Below are positions 1-9,208 of a stretch of 64,000 bases of DNA, in pieces. The translations under genes were made by a program, and so were the position numbers. Origin of the DNA: DAHUYF01 sp963789275. GTDB lineage: Bacteria > Pseudomonadota > Alphaproteobacteria > ATCC43930 > CGMCC-115725. Where the stretch lies: positions 124,001-188,000 of the forward strand of contig CAWBKF010000035.1 in the NCBI GenBank assembly GCA_963789275.1, given 5' to 3'. Numbering within the stretch: the first letter of the stretch is position 1; each line of letters opens with the position of its first letter. The notes under the pieces were generated by a model. It was not told the DNA's origin, did no database searches, and was given only the letters and a program-made list of their open reading frames with translations.

Positions 1-212
1 GCTGGGACGCGCTCGCGCTCTACGACAAGGCCGATGTCAACGGCACCGAGCTCAGGGCGTTCGCCGGCAATTTCCTCTACTCCACCGGCGCCAACGAGAC
101 CGCCGGCCGCTTCACCCGCGGGCACTTCGACCTGCCGCTGCGGAACTGCACCATCGCGCTCGACAACCGCGTCGTGGTCGAGCGCGGCAGGCTGCTGCCG
201 CCGCTGGCGTGA
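1..212 (+). CDS. C-terminal end of a NicX / M29-aminopeptidase-like protein (partial)
   Basis: Only the last 69 codons are in the window, read from base 3 to the TGA at 210-212. The tail contains a glycine/asparagine-rich stretch (AGNFLYSTGANE) followed by HFDLPLRNC and a closing strand. This resembles the C-terminus of metal-dependent leucyl-aminopeptidase-like proteins such as 2,5-dihydroxypyridine 5,6-dioxygenase (NicX-type), where a histidine and an asparagine-cysteine pair occupy the same place. The stop is 3 bp before the next gene's ATG, so it is probably the first visible gene of the same catabolic operon. Family assignment rests on this short tail only. Confidence 0.45.
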   Translation, partial: WDALALYDKADVNGTELRAFAGNFLYSTGANETAGRFTRGHFDLPLRNCTIALDNRVVVERGRLLPPLA

Positions 213-215
213 GCC

Positions 216-1925
216 ATGGCGAAGAAGCCGCTGCGCTCGCGCATCACCACCGACGGCCTCGACCGCACGCCGCACCGCGCCTTCATGCGCGCCATGGGGC
301 TCGATGACGCGGCGATCGCAAAGCCCTTCATCGGCATCGTCACCACCGATGCCGAGGTCACGCCCTGCACCATGGGGCTGCGCGCCCAGGCGGCGCATGC
401 CAAGGAAGGGGTGAGCGAGGGCGGCGGCACGCCGCGCGAGTTCACCACCATTGCCGTCTCCGACGGCATCGCCATGAACCATCAGGGCATGAAGTTCAGC
501 CTGATCTCGCGCGAGCTCATCGCCGACAGCATCGAGGCGGTGATGCGCGGCCATTGCTATGACGGGCTGGTGGGCTTCGCCGGCTGCGACAAGACGCTGC
601 CCGGCGTGATGATGGGCATGGTGCGGGTCAATGTCCCCGCGATCTTCGTCTATGGGGGCAGCGCGCTGCCCGGACGCTGGCGCGGGCGCGAGGTGAGCGT
701 GCTCGACAGCTATGAGGGCCTCGGCGCGGTGATGACCGGCGCAATGTCCGAGGCCGATCTCGCCTCGCTGGAGGCCGCCTGCCTCCCGACCATCGGCGCC
801 TGCGCCGGACAGTTCACCGCCAACACCATGGCGATGGCGAGCGAGGCGCTGGGCCTCGCGCCGCTGGGCTCGGCGATGCTGCCGGCGGTGCATAGCGCAA
901 CGGCTGGCGTTGGCGCACGCAGCGGGCGCGCAAGTGATGGCGATCCTGCGCCGCGGCGGTCCTTTGCCGCGCGATCTCGTCACCCGCCGCAGCCTCGCCA
1001 ATGCCGCCGCCATCGTGGCCGCCACCGGCGGTTCGACCAACGCCGCGCTGCACCTGCCGGCGATCGCGCATGAGGCCGGGATCCGCTTCACGCTCGCCGA
1101 TATCGGCGACGGTGTTCCGCCGCACGCCGCTAATCGCCGATCTGCGCCCGGCAGGGCGGTTCCACGCCGCCGACGTGCACGCGGTCGGGCGGCGTCGCGG
1201 TGCTGCTGAAGGAGCTGCTGCGCGGCGGCCATATCGAGGGCGACGCGCCGACCATCTCCGGCCGCAGCCTCGCCGAGGAGATCGCCGCCGCGCCGGCGCC
1301 GGACGGAAAGGTGGTGCGCCGGCTCGAGGATGCCCTGCTGCCCAGCGGCGGGGTCAGCGTGCTCACCGGCAATCTCTGCCCCGACGGCGCGCTGCTCAAG
1401 GTGGCGGGGCTCAGCAACCCGGTCTTCGAAGGCCGCGCCCGCGTCTTCGATTGCGAGGAGGATTGCATGGCGGTGGTCGCGGCGCGGCGCTATGCCGTCG
1501 GCGACGTCATCATCATCCGCTATGAGGGGCCGCGCGGCGGCCCGGGCATGCGCGAGATGCTGGGGGTAACCGCGTTGATCTATGGCCAGGGCATGGGCGA
1601 ACAGGTGGCGCTGATCACCGACGGCCGCTTCTCCGGCGCGACGCGCGGGATGTGCATCGGCTATGCCGGGCCCGAAGCCGCGCTCGGCGGGCCGCTGGCG
1701 CTGGTCGAGGAGGGCGACATCATCCGCATCGACGGGTTCGCCGGCACGATCGAGGTGAAGCTCGCCGAGGAGGTGCTGGCGCGGCGGCGCGCCGCGTGGC
1801 GGCCGCCCGAGCGCGCGCGGCTCTCGGGATTGCTGCAGAAATACGCCGCCGCTGTCGGACCTGCCCATCTCGGCGCGGTGACCCATGATGGCGCGGTCGA
1901 CTGGCCCGAGGAGAACCCATCATGA
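216..1925 (+). pseudogene. IlvD/Edd-family dehydratase with three +1 frameshifts
   Basis: Reads as a dihydroxy-acid / sugar-acid dehydratase of the IlvD/Edd family, which dehydrates 2,3-dihydroxy acids with an Fe-S cluster. Seen: N-terminal MAKKPLRSR...RAFMRAMGL, the cluster-ligand context GCDKTLPG, IGACAGQFTANTM, then GGSTNAALHLPAIAHEAG and a C-terminal FSGATRGMCIGYAGPEA, giving near full length (about 569 codons). The frame changes three times: an extra base near 897-900, at 1111, and within 1187-1190. Each is +1, so the third restores the starting frame, and no stop codon occurs inside the conserved path. This looks like assembly error or very recent damage rather than an old pseudogene. 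The last codons overlap the next ATG by 4 bp (ATGA). A sugar-acid dehydratase rather than biosynthetic IlvD is likely from the catabolic neighbours. Confidence 0.8.
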
Positions 1926-2788
1926 CGGACCTGGCCTTCATCGGCGTCGGGCTGATGGGCGCGCCGATGGCGCGCCGCCTGATCGAGGCCGGCCACAGCC
2001 TCGCGCTGTGGAACCGCAGCCGCGACAAGCTGGCGCCGCTCGTCGAGCGCGGCGCTCGCGCCGCCCAAAGCCCGGCCGACGCCGCGCGCGGCGCCGAGAT
2101 GGTGATGCTCTGCGTCACCGACACGGCGGCAGTCGAGGCGGTGATGTTCGGCGAGAGCGGTGTTGCCGAAACCATCCGCCGCGACGCGCTGCTGATCGAT
2201 TTCTCCAGCATCAAGCCCGAAGCGACGCGCCGGTTTGCCGCGCGGCTCAAGGCGGAGCGCGGCGCCTTCTGGCTCGACGCGCCGGTCTCGGGTGGCGTGC
2301 CCGGCGCCGAGCGCGGCACGCTCGCGATCATGGCCGGCGGCGATACCCCCGCGCTCGAGCGCGCGCGGCCGGTGCTGCAAGCGGTCTCGGCCCGCGTCAC
2401 CCATATGGGGCCGAGCGGCGCCGGTCAGACCACCAAGCTCTGCAACCAGATGATCGTCGGCTGCAATCTCGCGGTCATCGCCGAGGCGATAAAGCTGGCG
2501 CAGGATGCCGGGGTCGACGCGGCGAAGCTGCCGGACTGCCTCAAGGGCGGGTTCGCCAATTCGCTGCCGCTGCAGATCTTCGGCCCGCGCATGGCGAGCG
2601 CGAGCTATGACCCGCCGCTGGCCGCGTCGGAGACCATGCTGAAGGATCTCGACACCGCCTGCGAACTGGCGCGCCGGACGGTGACGCCCTTGCCGATGAC
2701 CTCGCTGGCGAGCGCGCTCTTCCGCCTGCTGCAGGCGCGCGGCCGCGGCAAGGAGGATCCCGCGGCGCTGCTGTCGCTGCTGGGCTAA
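1922..2788 (+). CDS. 3-hydroxyisobutyrate dehydrogenase-family NAD(P)-dependent oxidoreductase
   Basis: A 288-residue beta-hydroxyacid dehydrogenase (HIBADH / tartronate-semialdehyde reductase family) that oxidises or reduces a short beta-hydroxy acid or semialdehyde. The N-terminal Rossmann motif GVGLMGAPMA is at residues 8-17. It is followed by the substrate-binding DAPVSGGVPGAE and by the catalytic-lysine region GAGQTTKLCNQM, all intact, and the length is normal for the family. The ATG overlaps the stop of the IlvD-like gene (ATGA), so translation is probably coupled and the two enzymes likely act in sequence on a sugar acid or hydroxy acid. The exact substrate cannot be read from sequence. 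Confidence 0.9.
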   Translation: MTDLAFIGVGLMGAPMARRLIEAGHSLALWNRSRDKLAPLVERGARAAQSPADAARGAEMVMLCVTDTAAVEAVMFGESGVAETIRRDALLIDFSSIKPEATRRFAARLKAERGAFWLDAPVSGGVPGAERGTLAIMAGGDTPALERARPVLQAVSARVTHMGPSGAGQTTKLCNQMIVGCNLAVIAEAIKLAQDAGVDAAKLPDCLKGGFANSLPLQIFGPRMASASYDPPLAASETMLKDLDTACELARRTVTPLPMTSLASALFRLLQARGRGKEDPAALLSLLG

Positions 2789-2800
2789 GGCTGCGGCGCC

Positions 2801-3814
2801 TCAGCCGGTCCCGTCCTTGTTGCGCGCCGCCTCGCCCGGCGGCAGCAGCAGATCGACATGCGCGAGCTGGCCGGTCAGGCGGCGCAGCACCTCCTTGCGG
2901 TAAGCCGCCACGTCGACGCCGGCGAAATCGTAGAAGCCGCGGCCGCTGCGCAGGCCGACATTGCCCTCCCGCATGTTGCGGTCGATGATCTCGGGCGCGG
3001 CGAAGCGCTGGTCCCGCATCGCCTCGGCGAGGTAGCGGCTGGCGTAATAGAGGATGTCGCCACCGCCGTAATCGATGAACTCCAGCAGCCCCATCGCAGC
3101 GTAGCGGAAGCCGATGCCGTAGCGCGTCGCCTTATCGACATCCTCGGCGGATGCCACGCCCTCCGCCACCAGCCGCGCCGCCTCGTTCATGGCGAGCGCC
3201 TGGATGCGCGGCACGATATAGCCGGGCGACGCGGCGCAGATCACGGGCACTTTGCCGATCGCTTCGAGCACCGACTTCATGCGCGCGAGCACGGCCGGAT
3301 CGGTGCGCGGGCCCGGGCTCAGCTCGACCAGCGGAACGATATAGGCCGGGTTGAGCCAATGGGCATTGAGAAAGCGCTCCGGCGCCGGCACCAGCGCCGC
3401 CAGCGCATCGACGAGAAAGGTCGAGGTGGTCGAGGCCAGCACGGCATCGGCGCCGAGATGCGGCGCGGCGAAGGCCAGCGCCTCGCGCTTTGCCTCCAGC
3501 ATCTCAGGCACGCCCTCGAAGACGTAATCGGCGCCCGCCAGCGCCGCTGGCGCCGCAGCGCGGCCGGCGAAGCCGATGCGGCCGAGGATCGCCGGGATCT
3601 CGGCCGCGGCGAACACGCCGATCTCGGCGAGCATGGCGAGCGCTGCTTCGATCTCACCCAGCGCCTCGCGCTCGAGCCGGCGCAGCGCCTCCTCCGGCCG
3701 TGGCTTGACATCGATCAGCACGACGCGATGGCCGGCATAGGCGAAGACATGCGCGATGCCGCGGCCCATCCGCCCGGCGCCGAGCGCCGCGATCACCGGA
3801 AGAGCAGCACTCAC
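2801..3814 (-). CDS. 3-hydroxyacyl-CoA dehydrogenase, NAD-binding
   Basis: A 337-residue protein of the 3-hydroxyacyl-CoA / 3-hydroxybutyryl-CoA dehydrogenase family (oxidation of the 3-hydroxy group with NAD+). The Rossmann glycine motif GAGRMG is at about residues 12-17. The active-site region NAHWLNPAYIVPLVEL carries the catalytic histidine, and a C-terminal helical domain ends in GRGFYDF. The GTG start at 3812-3814 was chosen because it overlaps the upstream gene's TGA (GTGA) and the conserved fold begins 10 residues later; the frame stays open further upstream without conserved residues. It is cotranscribed with the opine-type dehydrogenase and convergent with the HIBADH-type gene, only 12 bp away. 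Confidence 0.88.
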   Translation of the reverse strand: MSAALPVIAALGAGRMGRGIAHVFAYAGHRVVLIDVKPRPEEALRRLEREALGEIEAALAMLAEIGVFAAAEIPAILGRIGFAGRAAAPAALAGADYVFEGVPEMLEAKREALAFAAPHLGADAVLASTTSTFLVDALAALVPAPERFLNAHWLNPAYIVPLVELSPGPRTDPAVLARMKSVLEAIGKVPVICAASPGYIVPRIQALAMNEAARLVAEGVASAEDVDKATRYGIGFRYAAMGLLEFIDYGGGDILYYASRYLAEAMRDQRFAAPEIIDRNMREGNVGLRSGRGFYDFAGVDVAAYRKEVLRRLTGQLAHVDLLLPPGEAARNKDGTG

Positions 3815-4890
3815 GCGATGCCTGTGGCGAGCAGCCGGGTCATGCCGGCGCGGTCGAGCCGGTCGAGTCCGAGCGCCCCCAGCGTGCGCGGGCCTCGCGC
3901 GAAATCCTCGCCGCACAGCGCCGAGCCGATGCTGAGCAGACCCCGCGCCACCGGGCAAGGCGTGCCCGCCCAATCGGCAACCGAGACCAGAAAGGCCAAG
4001 CCATAGGCCACGTCCTCGCGCATGTAGCGGTGGTGCAGGAGATCGAGACGCTCCCGCCAGTCGCCGCTGCCGACCAGCTTGTCATGGGCGAGATTGCCGT
4101 ACATCCAGCGATCGCTCTCATAATGGTCGGCGAGCGGGAAATGCGGCGGACCGTAGCCCAGCGCCTGGCGCAGCGCCATGCGCTCGCCGTCGAGCGCGGT
4201 GGTGACGCGGCGGATGCCGGGCTGGGTTCCCTCATTGTGAATGTCCCAATGCGGAAAATGCTCGATCGGCCCGGCATTCATCAGAATGAGCGGCGGATGG
4301 ATGATCGGCCCGGCATTCATCAGCGCCGCGCTCAGCGCATCTTCCACCGGCTCGATGGCGGGATAGGCTTGCTTGAGGAGGGCGAGTGCCGGCACCGCGA
4401 GTCGGCCCGGAAACACGCCGGTCGGCAGCCGCGTGGCCCGCGTGGTGATGGCGATCTCGGCGGCGCCATGCTTGCGAGTGAGATAGGGCAGCGTGCCGGT
4501 CTCGGCGAACGCCACCTCGGCCCGCGATCCGGCATCGCGCAGCGCCCGCGCCATGACGTAGCTGCCGAAGCTGCCCGGCGGCAGGAACACGGTCTGGCCG
4601 TCGCGCAGATGCGGCGCCAGCGCCAGCGCGAGGTCGAGCTGGGCGAAGGCCGGCAGTGGCGCGACGATCAGCTCCGCCCCGGCCAGCGCCGCCGCCAGCG
4701 ATCCCGTCGCCAGGGCGAGCCTGACCGGGCGCGGACCGCGATAATCCCTGAGCAGCAGCGTCCCGGTCTCAAGCACCGGCGCGAAGGCGGCGGCGTCGCG
4801 GCGCCAGAGCCGCACCTCGTGACCCTGCTCTGCCAGATCGGCGGCGGCGGCGTAACTGCCGTTTCCCCCACCCAGAACGGCGATGCGCAT
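3811..4890 (-). CDS. NAD/NADP octopine/opine dehydrogenase-family protein
   Basis: A 359-residue opine-dehydrogenase-family enzyme: an N-terminal Rossmann domain (MRIAVLGGGNGSYAAAADLA) and the C-terminal all-alpha octopine-dehydrogenase domain. The family oxidises N-(carboxyalkyl) amino acids to an amino acid and a keto acid, or runs the reverse reaction. The domain-boundary motif has asparagine and His-Pro residues (NAGPIIHPPLIL then NAGPIEHFPHW), with the conserved catalytic His context. Oddly, the DNA for M-N-A-G-P-I is an exact 21-bp direct repeat at 4264-4284 and 4303-4323. ATG at 4888-4890 was chosen because the fold begins directly there; the longer upstream frame has no conserved content. 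Confidence 0.85.
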   Translation of the reverse strand: MRIAVLGGGNGSYAAAADLAEQGHEVRLWRRDAAAFAPVLETGTLLLRDYRGPRPVRLALATGSLAAALAGAELIVAPLPAFAQLDLALALAPHLRDGQTVFLPPGSFGSYVMARALRDAGSRAEVAFAETGTLPYLTRKHGAAEIAITTRATRLPTGVFPGRLAVPALALLKQAYPAIEPVEDALSAALMNAGPIIHPPLILMNAGPIEHFPHWDIHNEGTQPGIRRVTTALDGERMALRQALGYGPPHFPLADHYESDRWMYGNLAHDKLVGSGDWRERLDLLHHRYMREDVAYGLAFLVSVADWAGTPCPVARGLLSIGSALCGEDFARGPRTLGALGLDRLDRAGMTRLLATGIA

Positions 4891-5020
4891 CCCGTCTCGC
4901 CTGCCATGCCGATACCGGCAGCGATTATGCCGCCCGCGGCGGCGATAGACAAACCGGCGGCGATGAAGAATGCTCGGGCGCCCGGCGACGCCTTCCGGGC
5001 CAAGTGTTCGGGGAGCGAGC

Positions 5021-6139
5021 ATGCGAAGCCGCGTCAGCGGATATCCGCCCTTCCGCGCCGACCATATCGGCAGCTTGCTGCGCCCGCCACCGCTGCGCCA
5101 GGCCTTCCGCCAGCATGCGGCGGGTGCCCTCTCCGACGACGCGTTTCGCCGGATCCAGGACGACAGTATCCGCGCCGCCATCGCACTGCAGCAGGAGGCG
5201 GGGCTCGGCATGGTGACTGATGGCGAGTTCCGCCGCGGCTCCTATTGGAGCCGCTTCGTCGAGCGCGTCGAGGGGCTGGAGGTGCGCGAGGCCCGTTTCA
5301 AATTCCGCGACGAGCACGGGCATGAGCAGGACTTCACCGCGCCGCACGTCACCGGCCGGCCGCGGCGGCGAGAGCCCATCGCCCTCGACGAGTTCACTTT
5401 CCTCGCCGCCAATGCCGCGGGTATGGCCAAGATCACCCTGCCGGCGCCGTCGACGCTGCATTTCTGGCGCGGGCGGCGCTACGCCGAGCCCGGCCTCTAT
5501 GCCGATCCCGGCGTGTTCTTCGACGATATCGGGGCGATCTACCGGGCGGAGATCGCCGAGCTCGCCCGGGCGGGATGCCGCTACGTGCAGCTCGACGAGG
5601 TCGCGCTGGCGATGCTGTGCGATCCCGGCACGCGCGCACACATCGCCGCCGAGGGCGACGATCCCGCGGCGCTCGTCGACCTCTATATCGGCGCGATCAA
5701 CCAAGCGATCGCCGGGCGTCCGGTGGGGATGGCGGTCGGCGTCCATCTCTGCCGCGGCAATTTCAAGGGCAAGTACCTCGCCGCGGGCGGCTATGACGAG
5801 ATCGCCGAGAAGCTGTTCCAGCGCGCCGATGCCACGCATTTCCTGCTCGAATTCGACACGCCCCGCGCCGGCGATTTCGCGCCGCTGCGCTTCGTGCCCG
5901 AGGGCAAGGGTGTCGTGCTCGGGCTGGTGAGCTCGAAGGTCCCGATGCTGGAGCCGCTCGAGCTGTTGCAGCGCCGGGTCGAGGCGGCATCGCGCCATAT
6001 CGAGCTCGGCCGCCTTGCCGTCAGCCCGCAATGCGGCTTCGCCAGCACGGCGGCGGGAAACCCGCTCACGGAGAGGGACGAGCGCGCCAAGCTGCGCCGC
6101 GTCGTCGAAGCGGCGCAAGCGATCTGGAGCGGCGCTTGA
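5021..6139 (+). CDS. MetE C-terminal-domain-like (cobalamin-independent methyltransferase family)
   Basis: A 372-residue single-domain protein resembling the C-terminal catalytic barrel of cobalamin-independent methionine synthase. Seen: RADHIGSLLRPPPLR near the N-terminus, DGEFRRGSYWSRF, YVQLDEVALAML, a zinc-ligand-like GVHLCRGN, and CGFAST close to the end (cysteine ligand). Stand-alone proteins of this kind in catabolic clusters act as methyl or alkyl transferases, and some relate to epoxyalkane:CoM transferase. There is no N-terminal folate half, so it is not a full MetE. The start at 5021 gives the family-typical N-terminus. Divergent from the opine dehydrogenase, with a shared 130-bp intergenic region. 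Confidence 0.8.
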   Translation: MRSRVSGYPPFRADHIGSLLRPPPLRQAFRQHAAGALSDDAFRRIQDDSIRAAIALQQEAGLGMVTDGEFRRGSYWSRFVERVEGLEVREARFKFRDEHGHEQDFTAPHVTGRPRRREPIALDEFTFLAANAAGMAKITLPAPSTLHFWRGRRYAEPGLYADPGVFFDDIGAIYRAEIAELARAGCRYVQLDEVALAMLCDPGTRAHIAAEGDDPAALVDLYIGAINQAIAGRPVGMAVGVHLCRGNFKGKYLAAGGYDEIAEKLFQRADATHFLLEFDTPRAGDFAPLRFVPEGKGVVLGLVSSKVPMLEPLELLQRRVEAASRHIELGRLAVSPQCGFASTAAGNPLTERDERAKLRRVVEAAQAIWSGA

Positions 6140-6275
6140 ATACTTCCCGCCACGCGCGCCATGCATCCGTCGCGGGCGCTTGGAGAGTAGATGGAAGGTT
6201 GCAGGTGAAGTCGATAAGCTGCGCATGGCAGGATGCGGCCCTCCCCCCGGGGCGACGCGGCCGAGGAGAGAGATA

Positions 6276-6755
6276 ATGCTGCACCGAATGGCGGTAAGCG
6301 TGATCGCGGGCATGCTCGGCGCGCTGCTGGCTTCGGGCGGTGATGCCGTCCAGGCCCAGGACAAGGCCGCTATCATCAAGCAGCGCCAGTCGCTGATGAA
6401 ACAGCAGGCAGAAGCGCTGAAGGTCATCCAGAGCTACATCTCCGGCGGCACCGACCGCGATACCGCGATCGCCCGGTCGACGGAGCTGCTGACCTTGCCG
6501 CCGCAGATCACGGGCCTGTTCCCGACAGGGACTAGCATCGTTGATTTTCCCGGCGCCACCCATGCGAAGCCCGAGATCTGGCAGCAATGGGACCGGTTCA
6601 AGGACGTGCCGGTCGTGCTCCGGCGCGCGGAGCAGCGCCTCGCCGACGCCATCCGGACGGGCAGCAAGCAGGATGTGCTCGACGAGCTCGACACGGTCGG
6701 CCGGACCGGCTGCGGCGCCTGCCACACCTATTTTCGCGCCCCTTTGGACGATTGA
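6276..6755 (+). CDS. Cytochrome c' family protein (periplasmic)
   Basis: A 159-residue precursor with a signal peptide (about residues 1-27, ending A-Q-A-Q) and a four-helix-bundle-like body. A C-terminal haem-binding CGACH motif sits inside TGCGACHTYFRAPL, the classic placement in class II cytochromes c'. Such proteins bind NO or gases in the periplasm or shuttle electrons. The ATG at 6276 is preceded by a good ribosome binding site (GAGGAGAGA). It is followed by the divergently unrelated ABC protein after 120 bp, so it is likely monocistronic. Confidence 0.82.
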   Translation: MLHRMAVSVIAGMLGALLASGGDAVQAQDKAAIIKQRQSLMKQQAEALKVIQSYISGGTDRDTAIARSTELLTLPPQITGLFPTGTSIVDFPGATHAKPEIWQQWDRFKDVPVVLRRAEQRLADAIRTGSKQDVLDELDTVGRTGCGACHTYFRAPLDD

Positions 6756-6876
6756 CCTGCGACCCTCCCCATCACCGCTCTTGAGCGCGAGGTTGCGAGC
6801 CTCTTTAATGATCCTGATATAGAGTGTCTGAGGCGCTCTGAGGCGCCGACCGCGGCGGCCCGGCTGGTGCCGCCAA

Positions 6877-8634
6877 ATGCGTGGGGGGGTGACCGTGGTG
6901 CAGCGAAAACGAGGCGTTTGGCGCGATGCTTGGCGCCTCGCGAGGCCCTACTGGTCCTCCGAGGACAAGGCCTCGGCCTGGGCCCTGGTGGCGGCCGTGG
7001 TCGTGCTCAATTTCCTGGCCGTCGCGATCATCATCCTGCTGAATATGTGGCGAAAGGCGATCTTTGACGCGCTGCAGCATTACGATGAGCCCGAATTCAT
7101 CTGGCAGCTCGGCGTCTATGCGGTCCTGTCGGTGGCCTCGATCACCTTCCTCGTCTACCAGACCTATCTCGGGCAGATGCTGCAGATTCGCTGGCGGCGC
7201 TGGCTCACCCGCCGCTACCTGAACGCCTGGCTCGACGAGCGCGCCTATTACCGGCTGCAGGTCAGCGACACCGGCACCGACAACCCCGATCAGCGCATCG
7301 CCGACGACCTCGATCGGTTCACCAAATATTCCATCGGCCTGACCGTCGGCACCACCGGCTTTCTCAACGCCAGCATCACCGTGGTGTCCTTCCTCGCGAT
7401 CCTGTGGTCGATCTCGGGACCGTTCACGATCCCGCTCGGCGCCTGGGGAAGCCTTACCGTCCCGGCCTACATGGTCTGGGTGGCGCTGATCTATGCCATC
7501 GCCGGCACCTGGCTCACCTTCAAGATCGGACGCCCGCTGGTGCGGCTGAATTTCGATCAGCAGCGCTACGAGGCGGATTTCCGCTTCAGCCTGGTCCGCC
7601 TGCGCGAGAATACCGAAAGCATCGCCTTGTACGGCGGCGAAGAGCGCGAGCTCGGCAATTTCACCGAACGCTTCACCAGTGTCGTTGGCAATTTCTGGTC
7701 GATCATGAAGCGCGTGAAGGTCCTGGGCTGGTATACCAGGACTTATGACCAGGTCGCAGTGATCTTTCCCTTCATCGTCGCAGCGCCACTGTTCTTCTCC
7801 AAGAAGATGGAAATCGGCGGGCTGATGCAGACCGCCGGGGCGTTCTTCGAATTGCAGGTCGCGCTCTCCTACCTGATCAAGAACTACACCGAGATCGCCG
7901 AATGGCAGTCGGTAGTCGAACGCTTGAGCAGCTTCGACCATCGCGTGCGCGAGATCGCTGCTGCCGCCCGCGCGCCGCAGCAGATCGAGCTCCGTCCCGG
8001 CGGCGAGGGCATCGAGGTCACCGATCTCGAGCTCGACCTGCCGGACGGCACCCCGCTGTTGGGCGATGTCGGCTTCGCGGTGCCGGCAGGTCAGGCGCTG
8101 CTCATCGCCGGTCCGACCGGTACCGGCAAGAGCACCTTGCTGCGCGCCATCGCCGGCATCTGGCCTTATGGCCGCGGTCAGATCCGCGTCGGCAAAGGGG
8201 TTAGCCTCTTCCTGCCGCAGCGGCCCTACCTGCCGCTCGGCACGCTGCGCCACGCCGTGCTCTATCCGCGCGAGGATCTCGCCCTGCCAACCGCCAAGAT
8301 CGCGGCGGTGCTGCGGGAGGTCGGTCTTCCTGAGCTGGTCGAGGAGCTCGATTCCGCCCAGAACTGGGCGCACCGCCTGTCGCTCGGCGAGCAGCAGCGG
8401 CTGGCCTTTGCCCGCGTGCTGCTGACCCAGCCGGCGGTCGTCTTCCTCGACGAGGCCAGTTCGGCGCTCGACGAGGCCTGCGAGGCCATGCTCTACCGGC
8501 TGCTGCGTGCGGCTCCGTGGCGGCCAACGATCGTCAGCATCGGCCATCGCAGCACCTTGCGCGCCTTCCACGACACGGTCATGGATCTGGGGGCGATGTG
8601 CATGCGCCGGGGGACGCTGACCGTCGTCACTTGA
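6877..8634 (+). CDS. ABC transporter, fused permease/ATPase (SbmA/BacA/YddA type)
   Basis: A 585-residue half-transporter with an N-terminal ABC_membrane_2-type transmembrane domain (several hydrophobic segments in residues 30-340) and a C-terminal ATPase. Walker A is GPTGTGKST at about 412-420, the signature LSLGEQQR at about 501 and Walker B VVFLDEASSALDE at about 521. The TM region has SbmA/BacA-like features (NMWRKAIFDALQ, NPDQRIADDLDRFT, SLVRLRENTESIALYGGE). The family moves peptides or vitamin B12 across the inner membrane. It lies 53 bp upstream of the MbtH gene and points into the NRPS, so it probably handles the peptide product or its precursor. The exact start among several near 6877 is uncertain. 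Confidence 0.88.
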   Translation: MRGGVTVVQRKRGVWRDAWRLARPYWSSEDKASAWALVAAVVVLNFLAVAIIILLNMWRKAIFDALQHYDEPEFIWQLGVYAVLSVASITFLVYQTYLGQMLQIRWRRWLTRRYLNAWLDERAYYRLQVSDTGTDNPDQRIADDLDRFTKYSIGLTVGTTGFLNASITVVSFLAILWSISGPFTIPLGAWGSLTVPAYMVWVALIYAIAGTWLTFKIGRPLVRLNFDQQRYEADFRFSLVRLRENTESIALYGGEERELGNFTERFTSVVGNFWSIMKRVKVLGWYTRTYDQVAVIFPFIVAAPLFFSKKMEIGGLMQTAGAFFELQVALSYLIKNYTEIAEWQSVVERLSSFDHRVREIAAAARAPQQIELRPGGEGIEVTDLELDLPDGTPLLGDVGFAVPAGQALLIAGPTGTGKSTLLRAIAGIWPYGRGQIRVGKGVSLFLPQRPYLPLGTLRHAVLYPREDLALPTAKIAAVLREVGLPELVEELDSAQNWAHRLSLGEQQRLAFARVLLTQPAVVFLDEASSALDEACEAMLYRLLRAAPWRPTIVSIGHRSTLRAFHDTVMDLGAMCMRRGTLTVVT

Positions 8635-8687
8635 ACGCCGCCCCCGGCCATTGACCCGGCAACACGGCGACCCTACGGTGGCGCCGA

Positions 8688-8945
8688 ATGATGGCTCATC
8701 GTCTCGCGGGGCGGCCTGTGGCGGATGAACAAAGCGAGGACACCAGAACCTATCTCGTGCTGGTGAACGACGAAGAGCAGTATTCGCTCTGGCTTGCCGA
8801 ATTGCGGGTTCCCGCTGGCTGGCGTGCCATCGGCAAGTCCGGCACGAAGCAGGAATGCCTCGACTACGTGAACGAAGTCTGGACGGATATGCGGCCGCTC
8901 AGCTTGCGCCGAGCCATGGGTCAGCCGGCCAAGGAGCAAGGTTGA
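8688..8945 (+). CDS. MbtH-like NRPS activator protein
   Basis: An 85-residue MbtH-family protein that binds and activates NRPS adenylation domains in the cytosol. The core NDEEQYSLWLAEL, VPAGWR, the cysteine-containing QECLDYVNEVWTDMRPLSLR, and three tryptophans at the usual spacing make this unambiguous. A GTG at 8718 could also serve as start and would give the more typical length near 75. It sits between the ABC protein and the NRPS in the same orientation, as in siderophore and lipopeptide operons. Confidence 0.95.
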   Translation: MMAHRLAGRPVADEQSEDTRTYLVLVNDEEQYSLWLAELRVPAGWRAIGKSGTKQECLDYVNEVWTDMRPLSLRRAMGQPAKEQG

Positions 8946-9208
8946 CGCCGTCCCGCGGCCCTCATGCGACCCCTTCGTTAATCCCGCCAACGCTTCATCA
9001 GAAACCGCGGCTTGTGCGTGCGGACGCACGGGCTCGGCGGAATGATCCGCGACGCGCACTCATTCGACGCCGTGAGGGGCGGCGCAAGGCCGCGCGCCGC
9101 GACGCGGTTGCAAAGCGGCGAAGGCAAGCGTAAACCGTTGCCCCCGCGCCGATTTTCGCCCACTCTGAGGCGCGTATAGCAAGCAGATCGACAGGGCTCA
9201 GGGATTCG

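Noticed and set aside
4264..4323. 21-bp direct repeat in the opine dehydrogenase gene as a duplication artefact.
   Set aside because: The reading frame is intact and the family naturally has two Asn/Gly/His-Pro motifs here, so it is probably normal.
6790..6835. Sigma70-like promoter (TTGCGA ... TATAGA) upstream of the ABC protein.
   Set aside because: Spacing of about 19 bp is too long and the hexamers are weak.
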